34,981 nucleotides of DNA from Methyloceanibacter sp. (GTDB lineage: Bacteria; Pseudomonadota; Alphaproteobacteria; Rhizobiales; Methyloligellaceae): positions 1-34,981 of the forward strand of contig JAGPVD010000054.1 in assembly GCA_018067145.1 (NCBI GenBank). The letters are read 5' to 3'. Below the pieces are notes generated by a model. The model worked only from the letters and a program-made list of their open reading frames with translations, was not told the DNA's origin and made no database searches. Positions 21,559-30,083 of the stretch are shown one piece after another; position 1 is the stretch's first letter, and every line of letters begins with the position of its first letter. A program made the translations under genes and the position numbers.

Positions 21559-23016
21559 GTGCCGATTTCTACCTACACTGATGCCGCCGGCGATGCCGTT
21601 CGTAATATCGGCGACGTTGCATCCGGCCTTGTTACGCCAACGGTGAGGCTTGGCGTGACCGGCCTCGCCCGCTCCGGCAAGACCGTGTTCATCACCGCGC
21701 TCGTGCACAATCTCATCGCTGGCGGGCGCCTGCCCTTCTTCGATGCCGCGGCGCAAGGGCGCCTGTTGCGCGCCTATCTCGAACCGCAGCCCGACGAGAT
21801 CATTCCCCGCTTCGAATACGAAAAGCACTTGGGCGATCTCACCGGCGAGCCGCCGCGCTGGCCACAGAGCACGCGGCGCATCAGCCAGCTCAGACTCACC
21901 CTCGAATACGCCTCGACCAAGTTTTGGAAAAGACGGCTGGGGCACGAGCGCCTGCATATTGACATTGTCGACTATCCCGGCGAGTGGCTTCTCGATCTGC
22001 CGCTGCTCCGTCTCGACTACGCCGCGTGGTCGCGCGAAGCCGTCGAGCAAAGCCACTCACCAGACCGCAAGGACGCAGCGAAGACCTGGCACCGGGCTCT
22101 TGCAGCCACGGATCCCAGTGGCCCCGCCGACGAAGCCTATGCGGCGAAGCTGTCAGATCTGTTCAAGAAATATCTGAGCGACGCGCGTTCCGATCAATAC
22201 ACGCTGTCGACGTTACCGCCCGGCCGCTTCCTCATGCCGGGCGATCTCGAAGGCTCGCCCGCGCTGACCTTCGCGCCACTCGACGCGAAAGGTGACGCGC
22301 GGCTGCCGCGCGGTTCGCTATGGGCGCTGATGGAGCGGCGCTACGAGGCCTACAAAACCTACGTCGTGCGCCCGTTCTTTCGTGATCATTTTGCGCGTCT
22401 CGATCGCCAGATCGTGCTGATCGACGTGCTCGCCGCGCTGAATGGCGGGGCCACGGCGGTCACCGATCTCGAACGCGCCATGATCGAGATTCTGGAATGC
22501 TACCGCACCGGCTCCAACTCTCTGTGGTCGAGCCTGTTCACGCCGCGCATTGACCGCATCGTGCTGGCCGCCACCAAGGCCGACCATCTGCATCATGAGA
22601 GCCATGACCGGCTCGAAGCGATTCTTTCGCTCCTCACCGACAAAGCGATGGAAAAAGCCCGCTATGCCGGCGCCGAAGTGAAAGTTATGGCGCTCGCCGC
22701 CGTGCGTGCCACCCGCGAAGGGCAAGCCAAGCGGAACGGCGAGACGTTGCCTTGCATCGTTGGCTATCCCCTTGACGGTGAAACCATCGGGCAGCGCACA
22801 TTCGACGGCAACGAGGCCTTCGCCATTTTTCCTGGCGACCTTCCCGCCGACCCAAAGAAGGCCCTGAAAGGTTGGCACACCGAGGACGGTGACATGCGTT
22901 TCGTGCGCTTCCGTCCGCCGGACCCCGTGGCGCTCCCGTCCGGAGGCTTTGCGCCCTTCCCAAATATCCGGCTCGACCGTGCCATACAGGCCCTGATCGG
23001 AGACCGCCTCAAATGA
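21559..23016 (+). CDS. ycjX: YcjX/DUF463 family P-loop protein
   Basis: A 485-residue YcjX-type protein with an N-terminal Walker A, GLARSGKT (35-42), followed by FITALVHNLIAGGRLPFFDA, hallmark of DUF463. These are predicted GTPase-like stress proteins (the E. coli homologue is linked to the phage-shock operon). Further family segments are DIVDYPGEWLLDLPLL and IVLAATKADHLH, the latter the base-specificity-like motif. It begins at GTG 21559 with AAAGGA upstream and overlaps ycjF by four bases, so they are translated together. Cellular role is not well defined. Confidence 0.9.
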   Translation: MPISTYTDAAGDAVRNIGDVASGLVTPTVRLGVTGLARSGKTVFITALVHNLIAGGRLPFFDAAAQGRLLRAYLEPQPDEIIPRFEYEKHLGDLTGEPPRWPQSTRRISQLRLTLEYASTKFWKRRLGHERLHIDIVDYPGEWLLDLPLLRLDYAAWSREAVEQSHSPDRKDAAKTWHRALAATDPSGPADEAYAAKLSDLFKKYLSDARSDQYTLSTLPPGRFLMPGDLEGSPALTFAPLDAKGDARLPRGSLWALMERRYEAYKTYVVRPFFRDHFARLDRQIVLIDVLAALNGGATAVTDLERAMIEILECYRTGSNSLWSSLFTPRIDRIVLAATKADHLHHESHDRLEAILSLLTDKAMEKARYAGAEVKVMALAAVRATREGQAKRNGETLPCIVGYPLDGETIGQRTFDGNEAFAIFPGDLPADPKKALKGWHTEDGDMRFVRFRPPDPVALPSGGFAPFPNIRLDRAIQALIGDRLK

Positions 23017-23993
23017 ACAACAATACGCGCCGGCAGCCCGCCGCGTTCCGGGTCGAAGAGGTCGAGGTGTTCGTACCGCCAGAGCCGCCACTCTCTGAAG
23101 AGCGGCCGCTGCCAGCACCGCAGGTCCGGGCGATGCCCGACCTCAAGCGCGGCTTAGAATGGGGCAGCATCTTTTTCGGCGCACTCGGCGGGCTGGTCAG
23201 TCTCATCGCCTCGCTATGGCTCTACGACTGGGTGCTTTCACTCATCGCGCGGGACGACTGGATCGGCTGGGCGGCGGTCATCCTGCTCGGCCTCGTGCTC
23301 TTCGCCCTACTCATGATCGTCATTCGCGAGGCGGCGGGTCTCGTTCGTCTCGGACGCTTAGGGAAAATCCGCCACGAAGCCGATAGCGCCGCGCGGCAAA
23401 ATGACAAGGCGCTGGCTATCGACGTCACACGCCGCCTCAAAAGCTTTTACGCAGGACGTGAGGATCTCACTTGGGGGCTGGAGCGGCTGGCCGAGCACGA
23501 ACACGACATCATGAACGCGGAGGAGCTGTTGCGCCTCGATGAACGCACGCTCATCGCGCCGCTCGACCCCGTCGCCCGCAGCCTCGTCGCCGCCTCGGCC
23601 AAGCGCGTGTCAGTGGTGACGGCCGTCAGCCCGAACGCCGTAGTCGACATGCTGTTCGTCGCCACACAAAACTTGCGCATGCTGCGCAAGCTCGCGACGC
23701 TTTATGGCGCGCGGCCCGGCGCGCTGTCGCTGCTCAAACTCGCACGCATGGTGGTGACGCATATCGTGCTGACCGGCGGTATTGCGCTCGGGGACGACGT
23801 GCTTCAGCAAGTGATTGGCCACGGGCTCACCGCCAAGCTCTCGGCACGGCTCGGCGAAGGGCTATTCAACGGGGCCCTCACCACACGCATCGGCATAGCC
23901 ACAATCGATGTGTGCCGGCCCCTGCCCTATATGGAACAGCAGCGCCCGCGCTTCCGCGAACTCGTCGCCGAGGTGGCGGGGCTTGGGCAGTAA
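23013..23993 (+). CDS. ycjF: YcjF/UPF0283 family membrane protein
   Basis: A 326-residue inner-membrane protein of the TIGR01620/UPF0283 family that is genetically paired with YcjX. After a proline-rich N-terminus (residues 1-45) come two transmembrane helices, about 51-75 and 84-105, then a large cytosolic part with the conserved DUF697-like region (LSLLKLARMVVTHIVLTGG, about 236-254) and a C-terminal RPLPYMEQQRPRFRELV. The ATG overlaps the ycjX stop (ATGA). The two-gene arrangement and overlap support a joint membrane-stress role. Confidence 0.9.
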   Translation: MNNNTRRQPAAFRVEEVEVFVPPEPPLSEERPLPAPQVRAMPDLKRGLEWGSIFFGALGGLVSLIASLWLYDWVLSLIARDDWIGWAAVILLGLVLFALLMIVIREAAGLVRLGRLGKIRHEADSAARQNDKALAIDVTRRLKSFYAGREDLTWGLERLAEHEHDIMNAEELLRLDERTLIAPLDPVARSLVAASAKRVSVVTAVSPNAVVDMLFVATQNLRMLRKLATLYGARPGALSLLKLARMVVTHIVLTGGIALGDDVLQQVIGHGLTAKLSARLGEGLFNGALTTRIGIATIDVCRPLPYMEQQRPRFRELVAEVAGLGQ

Positions 23994-24013
23994 AATTGGG
24001 CAGTGGCCTTAGA

Positions 24014-24961
24014 TCAGTTTAAGAGCTTGCAGCCGTCCACGGCGACCTTGTGTACGCTGCCGTCGTCAAAACGCAGCATCATCTCGATCTCGTCGGCACA
24101 GGCTAACCCGCCCGCGCTCACGCGGAAGCCGCTCGTCCGGTCGCTTGAAGCTTGTGACTGCGGCCGGATCGCCGGTGTACTGAAATCGTAAGCAACGCCG
24201 ACCAATCGTCGTTTCATCGCGGCGGGCGGCTCCAGCCAAAGCTCGAAATGGTAGAGCGGCCGGCTGCGATCGGCGCCCTTGATCTCGGTGACTTTAGCCT
24301 TCAGCCAGCCCCCGACATCACTGCTATCGGGGAGACGCAACGGTGTCAGCGAGGCCGCCACCGGCTTCGCCCCGCCTGCGCGAGCCGCCACGGGCGTAGG
24401 CTTCAGTGGCGCAAACGGAACTGGCTCGACCGCATCCCAGGGGAGTTGCTCGCGGGCCTTGGAGAATTCCGCAAAGGCTTTCGGCTTGGCCCTTTTCTTA
24501 TCGTTGGGCGATCGGTTCCAAATCAGCTCCGGGGGAATCTCGCTCAAGCCAGCGAGGTTCGGTTCCTCATCGCGTGGTGGGGCCTTGGCAAGCACCGGCG
24601 CAAGCATCGTCGCCAAATGGCGTGGTGTGGAACCGGCTTTGGCAAGTGACGCGGTTGCGGCCTGGGCAAGATTTACGTGATCCAACTTTGCCTGGTCGAG
24701 TTTAGCCTGGTCGAGCTTAGCAATGATGGTCTCGCCGCCAGGTTTCGTTTGCTGGCTCACTTCGGGCGCGGTCAGCGTCTGGCCGTTCACGTCCGAACTA
24801 TGGATATCTTCGGTCGCAAAGAGATGCGCGGCGGACAATGCCACAATGCAGAACACGGCCAGACCGGCAAGCGAGGCGAAGCGGACGGTGCGGGCTCCAA
24901 AAACGCCGACCACATCAAGCAGTGCCTTAGCCGCAAGCGCCTTAGCCACAAGTGTCCGCAT
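24014..24961 (-). CDS. Membrane-anchored protein, possible YEATS-like C-terminus
   Basis: A 315-residue protein I cannot name. A single hydrophobic segment at about 28-47 probably anchors it, leaving most of it outside the cytosol. Then come four five-residue repeats of type AKLDQ (81-100), a long Pro/Ala-rich linker, and an ordered C-terminal domain (about 235-312) with YHFELWLEPP, VGVAYDF, SGFRVSAGG and LRFDDGSVHKV. The order of strands and the KDG-like turn recall the prokaryotic YEATS (pYEATS) immunoglobulin-like fold; that assignment is tentative. Two Cys (288, 311) in this domain could form a disulfide. ATG 24961 was chosen over a TTG nine bases upstream because GAGGGG spacing fits it better. 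Confidence 0.65.
   Translation of the reverse strand: MRTLVAKALAAKALLDVVGVFGARTVRFASLAGLAVFCIVALSAAHLFATEDIHSSDVNGQTLTAPEVSQQTKPGGETIIAKLDQAKLDQAKLDHVNLAQAATASLAKAGSTPRHLATMLAPVLAKAPPRDEEPNLAGLSEIPPELIWNRSPNDKKRAKPKAFAEFSKAREQLPWDAVEPVPFAPLKPTPVAARAGGAKPVAASLTPLRLPDSSDVGGWLKAKVTEIKGADRSRPLYHFELWLEPPAAMKRRLVGVAYDFSTPAIRPQSQASSDRTSGFRVSAGGLACADEIEMMLRFDDGSVHKVAVDGCKLLN
24662..24721 (-). repeat. 15-bp tandem repeat encoding AKLDQ units
   Basis: Four consecutive 15-bp units encode AKLDQ, AKLDQ, AKLDH and VNLAQ. The first two differ by one or two bases, the later ones are more diverged. Such repeats spread the helical surface in the extracytoplasmic linker and may vary in copy number by slippage. 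Confidence 0.7.
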
Positions 24962-25108
24962 GACGCGCAAAGTCCCCTCTTTGGAAAATCATATCACGCC
25001 GGCCCGGCGGCGCCAGAGAAACGCCACGCCGGCTTGAAATCACGCACGTTTTTTTCAGGAACGAGCTCAGTCTTTGAGCAGTTTCGTGGCTCTGTGCAGC
25101 AACCGGTT

Positions 25109-25138
25109 TTGTATGCTGCGGTGGATAGCGGGGATAAT
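25109..25138 (+). promoter_or_regulatory. Putative promoter of the longer candidate RNA
   Basis: TTGTAT (25109-25114), an 18-bp spacer and GATAAT (25133-25138) form a good sigma-70-like pair. Predicted start is near 25145. No coding gene begins downstream before the terminator at 25594. Confidence 0.5.
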
Positions 25139-25144
25139 CGTCTT

Positions 25145-25627
25145 GTTTTCGATGCGCGCCCGGCGCGCTGGGCTATCCTCCTAATTGTGAGTTGGCTGGT
25201 TGTAGAAGGTGCTGGCGGAGAGATCTGAAGGTGCCGGGAAACAGTCGGAAGGCTCGCTAGGGTAAGGCAAGCCCGAGGTCGTCCAGAGCCATGGACGGCT
25301 CAAGGCGGAGGGAAGTTAAACGCGAAGTGCCACGGTCTGTTGAAGTCGTCGCCGTACCGTGAGGCGAACTCGGCAGGGTAGTTTGCGCCACCGCAGCCCC
25401 CCGCTAACCCGGTTCCAGCCCGGCCAGGGCAAGGACCGCGTCGTAGCAACGCGACGGAAAACAAGGGCCGAGGTCAGGTCGCCGTGCCGCTTTATGGGCA
25501 ACCATGGAGCCGCATACGTGGCCAGGGACCGAGAGGTCTCGCGGCGCCGACTGATCGTCCCGAACGGGCGTGAGGGCGACATCGCAACAGGGAGGCGGGG
25601 CCCCAAAGCCCCGCCTTTCTTTGTTTT
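25145..25627 (+). ncRNA. Candidate structured RNA of unknown class, about 480 nt
   Basis: Most of the 725 bp from 24971 to 25695 has no plausible gene but behaves like one RNA gene: a promoter-like pair before it, an intrinsic terminator after it, and many local stems. Examples are CGTCCA/TGGACG at 25270-25287, a CGCGT/ACGCG pair around 25437-25453, and GGGACC-GAGA-GGTCTC near 25525-25540, with a GNRA tetraloop. Short open frames on both strands here lack coding character. I looked for RNase P RNA (GAGGAAAGTCC block), tmRNA (tag-coding ANDN, T-loop), 4.5S RNA and cobalamin riboswitch signatures and found none. It may also be a long 5' leader partly read into the lipoprotein gene at 25696. Confidence 0.5.
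25594..25627 (+). terminator. Rho-independent terminator before the lipoprotein gene
   Basis: GGCGGGGC (25594-25601) pairs with GCCCCGCC (25608-25615) around a 6-base loop, followed by a T-rich run (TTTCTTTGTTTT) to 25627. It points in the plus direction and ends 69 bp before the lipoprotein ATG, so it ends an upstream plus-strand transcript. Confidence 0.85.
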
Positions 25628-25695
25628 GCGCTTCCCAACAACTTCCTCACACACCCCTTTAGCTGACGGCGCCACGTCGATAAGATCGCGCGCCC

Positions 25696-26151
25696 ATGAG
25701 AACCCCTCGCCCAAGTTCCGCGTCTTATGCCGCCATCGCAGCCGCGCTGATCATGCTCCCCGCATTGTCAGCCTGCAGCACGGTGAGTGGCGTTAAAGGT
25801 CACGAGGGCGGCACTTCGAGCGAGCGAACCGCACGCGCCATCGAACCCAGCGATCCCTTGGCGCGGCCGACGCAAATTGGTTGGAATTCCGCGCGCGCGA
25901 CACGGTGCGGCTTCATCTTCAACCCAACCCAACTGCGATCAAATTATCTCGCCGCGGAAAGAACCGCGGGGCGCACACCAGCCGAAATGCGAAAGATCGA
26001 GAGAGCCTACGACTACACCCATGAGTCCGTGACCGGAATCGTCAATGACAATCCCAGCTACTGTAACAAAGAGCGGACCGACGCGATCAGGGTGGATCTC
26101 AATCGCTATCTCTCTGGCGACTACCGGGCCAAGGCGCGCATGCCGCGCTAA
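25696..26151 (+). CDS. Small lipoprotein of unknown function
   Basis: A 151-residue protein with a lipoprotein signal peptide: a hydrophobic stretch at 11-22 and lipobox LSAC with Cys27, so it is probably lipidated and membrane-anchored. The mature part has GWNSARATRCGFIFNPTQLR, followed by a helical RTPAEMRKIERAYDY segment. Two Cys (near residues 73 and 125) may be linked. I do not recognise the family, although similar small lipoproteins are common in Hyphomicrobiales. The last codons are duplicated just past the stop codon. Confidence 0.72.
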   Translation: MRTPRPSSASYAAIAAALIMLPALSACSTVSGVKGHEGGTSSERTARAIEPSDPLARPTQIGWNSARATRCGFIFNPTQLRSNYLAAERTAGRTPAEMRKIERAYDYTHESVTGIVNDNPSYCNKERTDAIRVDLNRYLSGDYRAKARMPR

Positions 26152-26187
26152 CAATCTCTAAAGCCGCGCATGGCGCGTTAGCGATCT
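26133..26187. repeat. 30-bp imperfect tandem duplication at convergent gene ends
   Basis: GCGCGCATGCCGCGCTAA around 26134-26151 recurs 30 bp later as CCGCGCATGGCGCGTTAG (26164-26181); over 25 bases, 20 match. The copy keeps frame and again ends in a stop (KARMPR-stop versus KPRMAR-stop). It supplies the very end of the anti-sigma gene on the other strand. Confidence 0.6.
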
Positions 26188-27047
26188 GTGTTCATAGCGC
26201 CGTTGACCGACGTCTGCGCCTTGGGCGCGGAACGTAGTGGCGACGCCGGCTCAAGCTTGATCTTGGTGGCGATACGCATCAGCAGACCGTCCTCTGCCTC
26301 GCCGGCAAGCAGATAGGCAACACCCTCTTCCGCCCAACCCACCGTGCCGATCGCCCCGTAGTGTTTCGGGGTCAGCGTACCCGAGCCCTCACCCTTCTTG
26401 GCGTATAACGCGAGCGGTGCGCCACTCGAGCCGAGAAACAAAATCTGGGTGAGCGGCTCGCCGCCGGAACGCAGAACTTGCGCGCGAACAAAACGGAATC
26501 CCTGCGGTTCGAGATTGGGAAGCTTGACGTCGGTGCCAAGAATTCGCCCGAGCTGGAAGGCAACGAAGTCCGGATTGCTCTGGCTCTTGAGCCCGACCTC
26601 CACACTTGCTCGGCTTAAGAGCGCATGCGCGCGTGCTGCCTCTTCCTGCCAGCCTGATGTAACCGGTGCCGTCTGCACCGGGAGCGTGACACCTTGTGCG
26701 CCGGGAGTGAGACCCGGGAAGGAAAGCGGCCAGCCATAGCCGACCGCCGCGAGGACGAGCGCCACGGCAATGCCAACCCCTGCAAGCGCAACCTTGGTGA
26801 TGCTCTGCTCATTAAGGCTGCTCTCCTGCACCTGCACCGACACCGATACGGCAGAGACGTCCATCTCCTCACCGGCCAAGATCGCTTCGAAAGCTGCCTC
26901 AAGACGGTTATGGGCTTGCTTCAAGGCTTCGACACGGGCGGCAATAAAGTCGTCCTGGTCGAGAACCTTCTCCACCGCGCGCGTCTGTTTGCGTGCGAGT
27001 TGTCCATCGACATACGCCACAAGAAGTTCGTCGCTGAGTTCGGTCAT
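26178..27047 (-). CDS. Transmembrane anti-sigma factor-like protein
   Basis: A 289-residue protein encoded 3' of and overlapping a sigma factor gene. The N-terminus MTELSDELLVAYVDGQLARK has the ELLxAYVDGxL start common to alphaproteobacterial anti-sigma domains, without the zinc-site HxxxCxxC. A transmembrane helix lies at about 84-105, placing the C-terminal 180 residues in the periplasm; that part has strands such as GFRFVRAQVLRSGGE and GAIGTVGWAEEGVAYLLAGE. It would hold the sigma factor at the membrane until a signal is sensed. The partner assignment rests on the four-base ATGA overlap. Confidence 0.82.
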   Translation of the reverse strand: MTELSDELLVAYVDGQLARKQTRAVEKVLDQDDFIAARVEALKQAHNRLEAAFEAILAGEEMDVSAVSVSVQVQESSLNEQSITKVALAGVGIAVALVLAAVGYGWPLSFPGLTPGAQGVTLPVQTAPVTSGWQEEAARAHALLSRASVEVGLKSQSNPDFVAFQLGRILGTDVKLPNLEPQGFRFVRAQVLRSGGEPLTQILFLGSSGAPLALYAKKGEGSGTLTPKHYGAIGTVGWAEEGVAYLLAGEAEDGLLMRIATKIKLEPASPLRSAPKAQTSVNGAMNTDR

Positions 27048-27604
27048 GGTGAACCTCTGAACCCTTCGGGATAGAGGGTTTCGACAATCGCCGCAGCCGG
27101 TGCGGGTGGCCGGGCACTCAACCGGTCGGCAAGAGCCGCACTAACGCGCACAAGCCGAGCGGCGATGATGTCGGTGCCGACGTCGAGTACGCGTCCCGCG
27201 TCTTCATGGTCGAACCCTTCGCCGTAGACGAGGAGAAGCGTGAGACGCTGTTGCGCGGGCAGTCCGCTGAGAAAGCCAACGACCGGCGTATCCAAGTAGC
27301 CGTCGACCTCCTGATAGAAGAGTTCTTCGAAACCGGCGTCAGCAATCTTGGCTTGCGTGACCGGATTGGCATGGCCGCGAAGCTCATGCAGCCAGTTCCG
27401 GTAGATCTCGCCGAAGGCCCACACATCGAGCGCCGTACCAACTTGGTAACGGTACTGTTCAGCCAACATGCAATGCAGCGCGCGGCTGAGCAGGACGGTG
27501 CCTTCACCGCGCTCGCCAACCAAAACATCGGCAAAACGCATCAGTCTCGGCAACATGGCAACAAGGCCTGGCCGTACGGAGTGCTGATAATCTTCTGCCT
27601 GCAC
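27044..27604 (-). CDS. ECF-type sigma factor
   Basis: A 186-residue extracytoplasmic-function-like sigma factor. Region 4 is clear at about 108-162 (FLSGLPAQQRLTLLLVYGEG, then DHEDAGRVLDVGTDIIAARL) with a helix-turn-helix. Region 2 at about 12-75 is diverged, with WAFGEIYRNWLHELR matching the region 2.4 end. It starts at GTG 27604, preceded by GGGGGA eight bases upstream. The anti-sigma gene follows with a four-base overlap. It is not EcfG, which pairs with small soluble NepR. Target promoters are unknown. Confidence 0.82.
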   Translation of the reverse strand: MQAEDYQHSVRPGLVAMLPRLMRFADVLVGERGEGTVLLSRALHCMLAEQYRYQVGTALDVWAFGEIYRNWLHELRGHANPVTQAKIADAGFEELFYQEVDGYLDTPVVGFLSGLPAQQRLTLLLVYGEGFDHEDAGRVLDVGTDIIAARLVRVSAALADRLSARPPAPAAAIVETLYPEGFRGSP

Positions 27605-27637
27605 GCCTTGTCCCCCGTCGCTTGGGTTAGTGCTGGC

Positions 27638-27647
27638 TTCGTACGAA
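27638..27647. promoter_or_regulatory. Palindrome between the sigma factor and methyltransferase genes
   Basis: TTCGTACGAA is a perfect 10-bp palindrome 34 bp upstream of the sigma factor start, within the 178-bp divergent intergenic space. It could be an operator for autoregulation. A possible extended -10 TGCTATTCT faces the sigma gene further upstream, around 27661-27675; no convincing ECF-type -35 was found. Confidence 0.3.
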
Positions 27648-27782
27648 TTTCCCCTAGCGAATCAGTAGAATAGCACAATTCGGCGAACGCTCATGGGATA
27701 GCCCCAGCCGATGCATTGCCTAAAAAGCGCTTGCTTCGCAGTGCTCGCGTGCTCAATCTTTATGCATGAGGGGGAATTTCCA

Positions 27783-28718
27783 ATGACGGTCGCACCGCCC
27801 GACCCGGGTCATCCGGAGACGCAGGCGGACGCTGTTTCCGGAACAACGGACGCGACACCGAGCGCGACCGCAACAGCGCGTGGCGCGTGGCAAAACCGTC
27901 TCGCCGGGCGCATCGCCAAACTCGCAGACAAGACTTGGAGCCAAACCAATCGGCTTACCAAGGAACGCATCGCGCACGCCGCCGAGAATGTGCTGCCCGA
28001 GATCGAACGCACTAGCGCCAAGCTCAAAGAGCATGCGCGACCGGAACGAATGAAGCAGGATTATCGTGAGATACTCCATTGGCTTCATGAGCGCGTGCTC
28101 GATCCGCCGAAAGAGCAATTGTTCTTCGCGCAAACAAAAGACCCTGTTGCGCTTTCAGGGCTCACGATCAACGCCATAACCCGCGAGTACGGCCACGATT
28201 ACCGGCCGACGCCTTGCCAGTTGTTTGAGTGGACGCTGGCCGCCATCGACTACGATCTGTCAAAGCTGACCTTCGTCGATCACGGCGCCGGTAAAGGGCG
28301 TGTAATGCTGCTCGCTTCGGAACATCCGTTCGCGGCCATCGCGGGCGTTGAGTTTGCCGAGGAACTGCACGACGCTGCCACGATGAACATCCAGCAATAT
28401 CCGCGCTCGCGCATGCATTGCCGTAATGTGGAATGTATTTTGGAAGATGCGTGTCAGGTTGGGCCGCTGGAGGGCGAGGCCGTCCACTATTTCTTCAACC
28501 CGTTCTCACGCGAGGTCTTCGCGGAAGTCTTAAATAATCTCGTGGTGTCGTACCGCCAAAGGCCGCGGCGGCTTTACCTGATCCTCGTCGATCCAGTGGC
28601 GACTGATCTTGTTGACGAGAGCGGCGTGTTCGCGCGCATGGAACTTCCGACGCAAGAACGCCTCAAGGTCCGGCTGTTCAGCCCCTACGAGATTGCGATC
28701 TACCGTTCGTTAGCCTGA
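27783..28718 (+). CDS. Class I SAM-dependent methyltransferase, DOT1-like
   Basis: A 311-residue protein with a class I methyltransferase core in its second half. The cofactor motif is FVDHGAGKGRVMLLA (164-178), followed by GVEFAEEL for the acidic ribose-binding Glu and FFNPF (237-241) as motif IV. Preceding helices (HDYRPTPCQLFEWTLAAI) resemble the DOT1/histone-methyltransferase-like fold. The N-terminal 100 residues are Ala/Thr-rich and charged, probably disordered or coiled. The ATG at 27783 was preferred over an upstream one because GAGGGGGA stands before it. Substrate unknown. Confidence 0.82.
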   Translation: MTVAPPDPGHPETQADAVSGTTDATPSATATARGAWQNRLAGRIAKLADKTWSQTNRLTKERIAHAAENVLPEIERTSAKLKEHARPERMKQDYREILHWLHERVLDPPKEQLFFAQTKDPVALSGLTINAITREYGHDYRPTPCQLFEWTLAAIDYDLSKLTFVDHGAGKGRVMLLASEHPFAAIAGVEFAEELHDAATMNIQQYPRSRMHCRNVECILEDACQVGPLEGEAVHYFFNPFSREVFAEVLNNLVVSYRQRPRRLYLILVDPVATDLVDESGVFARMELPTQERLKVRLFSPYEIAIYRSLA

Positions 28719-28727
28719 CCGCCAGCC

Positions 28728-29762
<1,035 letters not shown>

Positions 29763-30083
29763 TCAGAACTGTTTTTCGGGAATCCGAACCTTGAGGCCGT
29801 CGAGGGCCTCGGACATTTTGATCTGACAGCTCAGCCGGCTCGACGGTTGAATGTCGAAGGCAAAATCGAGCATGTCTTCTTCCATCTGCTCCGGTTGGCC
29901 CGTCGCCTCGCGCCAAGCCTCTTCCACATAGACATGACATGTCGCGCAAGCGCAGGCACCGCCGCATTCCGCCGCAATGCCACGGACCGAATTCTTCACC
30001 GCGGCTTCCATCACCGTCATGCCGAGTTCCGCGTCGACCACATTCTCGGTCCCGTCGGGTTGAATAAAGGTAATGCTGGCCAT
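29763..30083 (-). CDS. Adrenodoxin-type [2Fe-2S] ferredoxin
   Basis: A 106-residue ferredoxin. Cluster ligands are Cys40, Cys46, Cys49 ([13 protein letters not shown], pattern C-x5-C-x2-C) and Cys86 (RLSCQIKM). This is the vertebrate adrenodoxin / bacterial FdxB arrangement used in Fe-S assembly and P450 electron supply. An additional Cys44 lies inside the loop. It is the first gene of a two-gene unit with its reductase. A weak -10-like TATAGA on the minus strand at 30195-30190 could begin its transcript. Confidence 0.94.
   Translation of the reverse strand: MASITFIQPDGTENVVDAELGMTVMEAAVKNSVRGIAAECGGACACATCHVYVEEAWREATGQPEQMEEDMLDFAFDIQPSSRLSCQIKMSEALDGLKVRIPEKQF

Noticed and set aside
25145-25627. 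RNase P RNA, tmRNA or group II intron identity for the long candidate RNA
   Set aside because: No GAGGAAAGTCC block, no tag-coding frame or T-loop, and the GAGCCG at 25507 does not continue into a domain V hairpin.
25316-25714. 132-codon minus-strand frame in the candidate RNA
   Set aside because: No ribosome binding site, Arg-rich composition, crosses the terminator hairpin.
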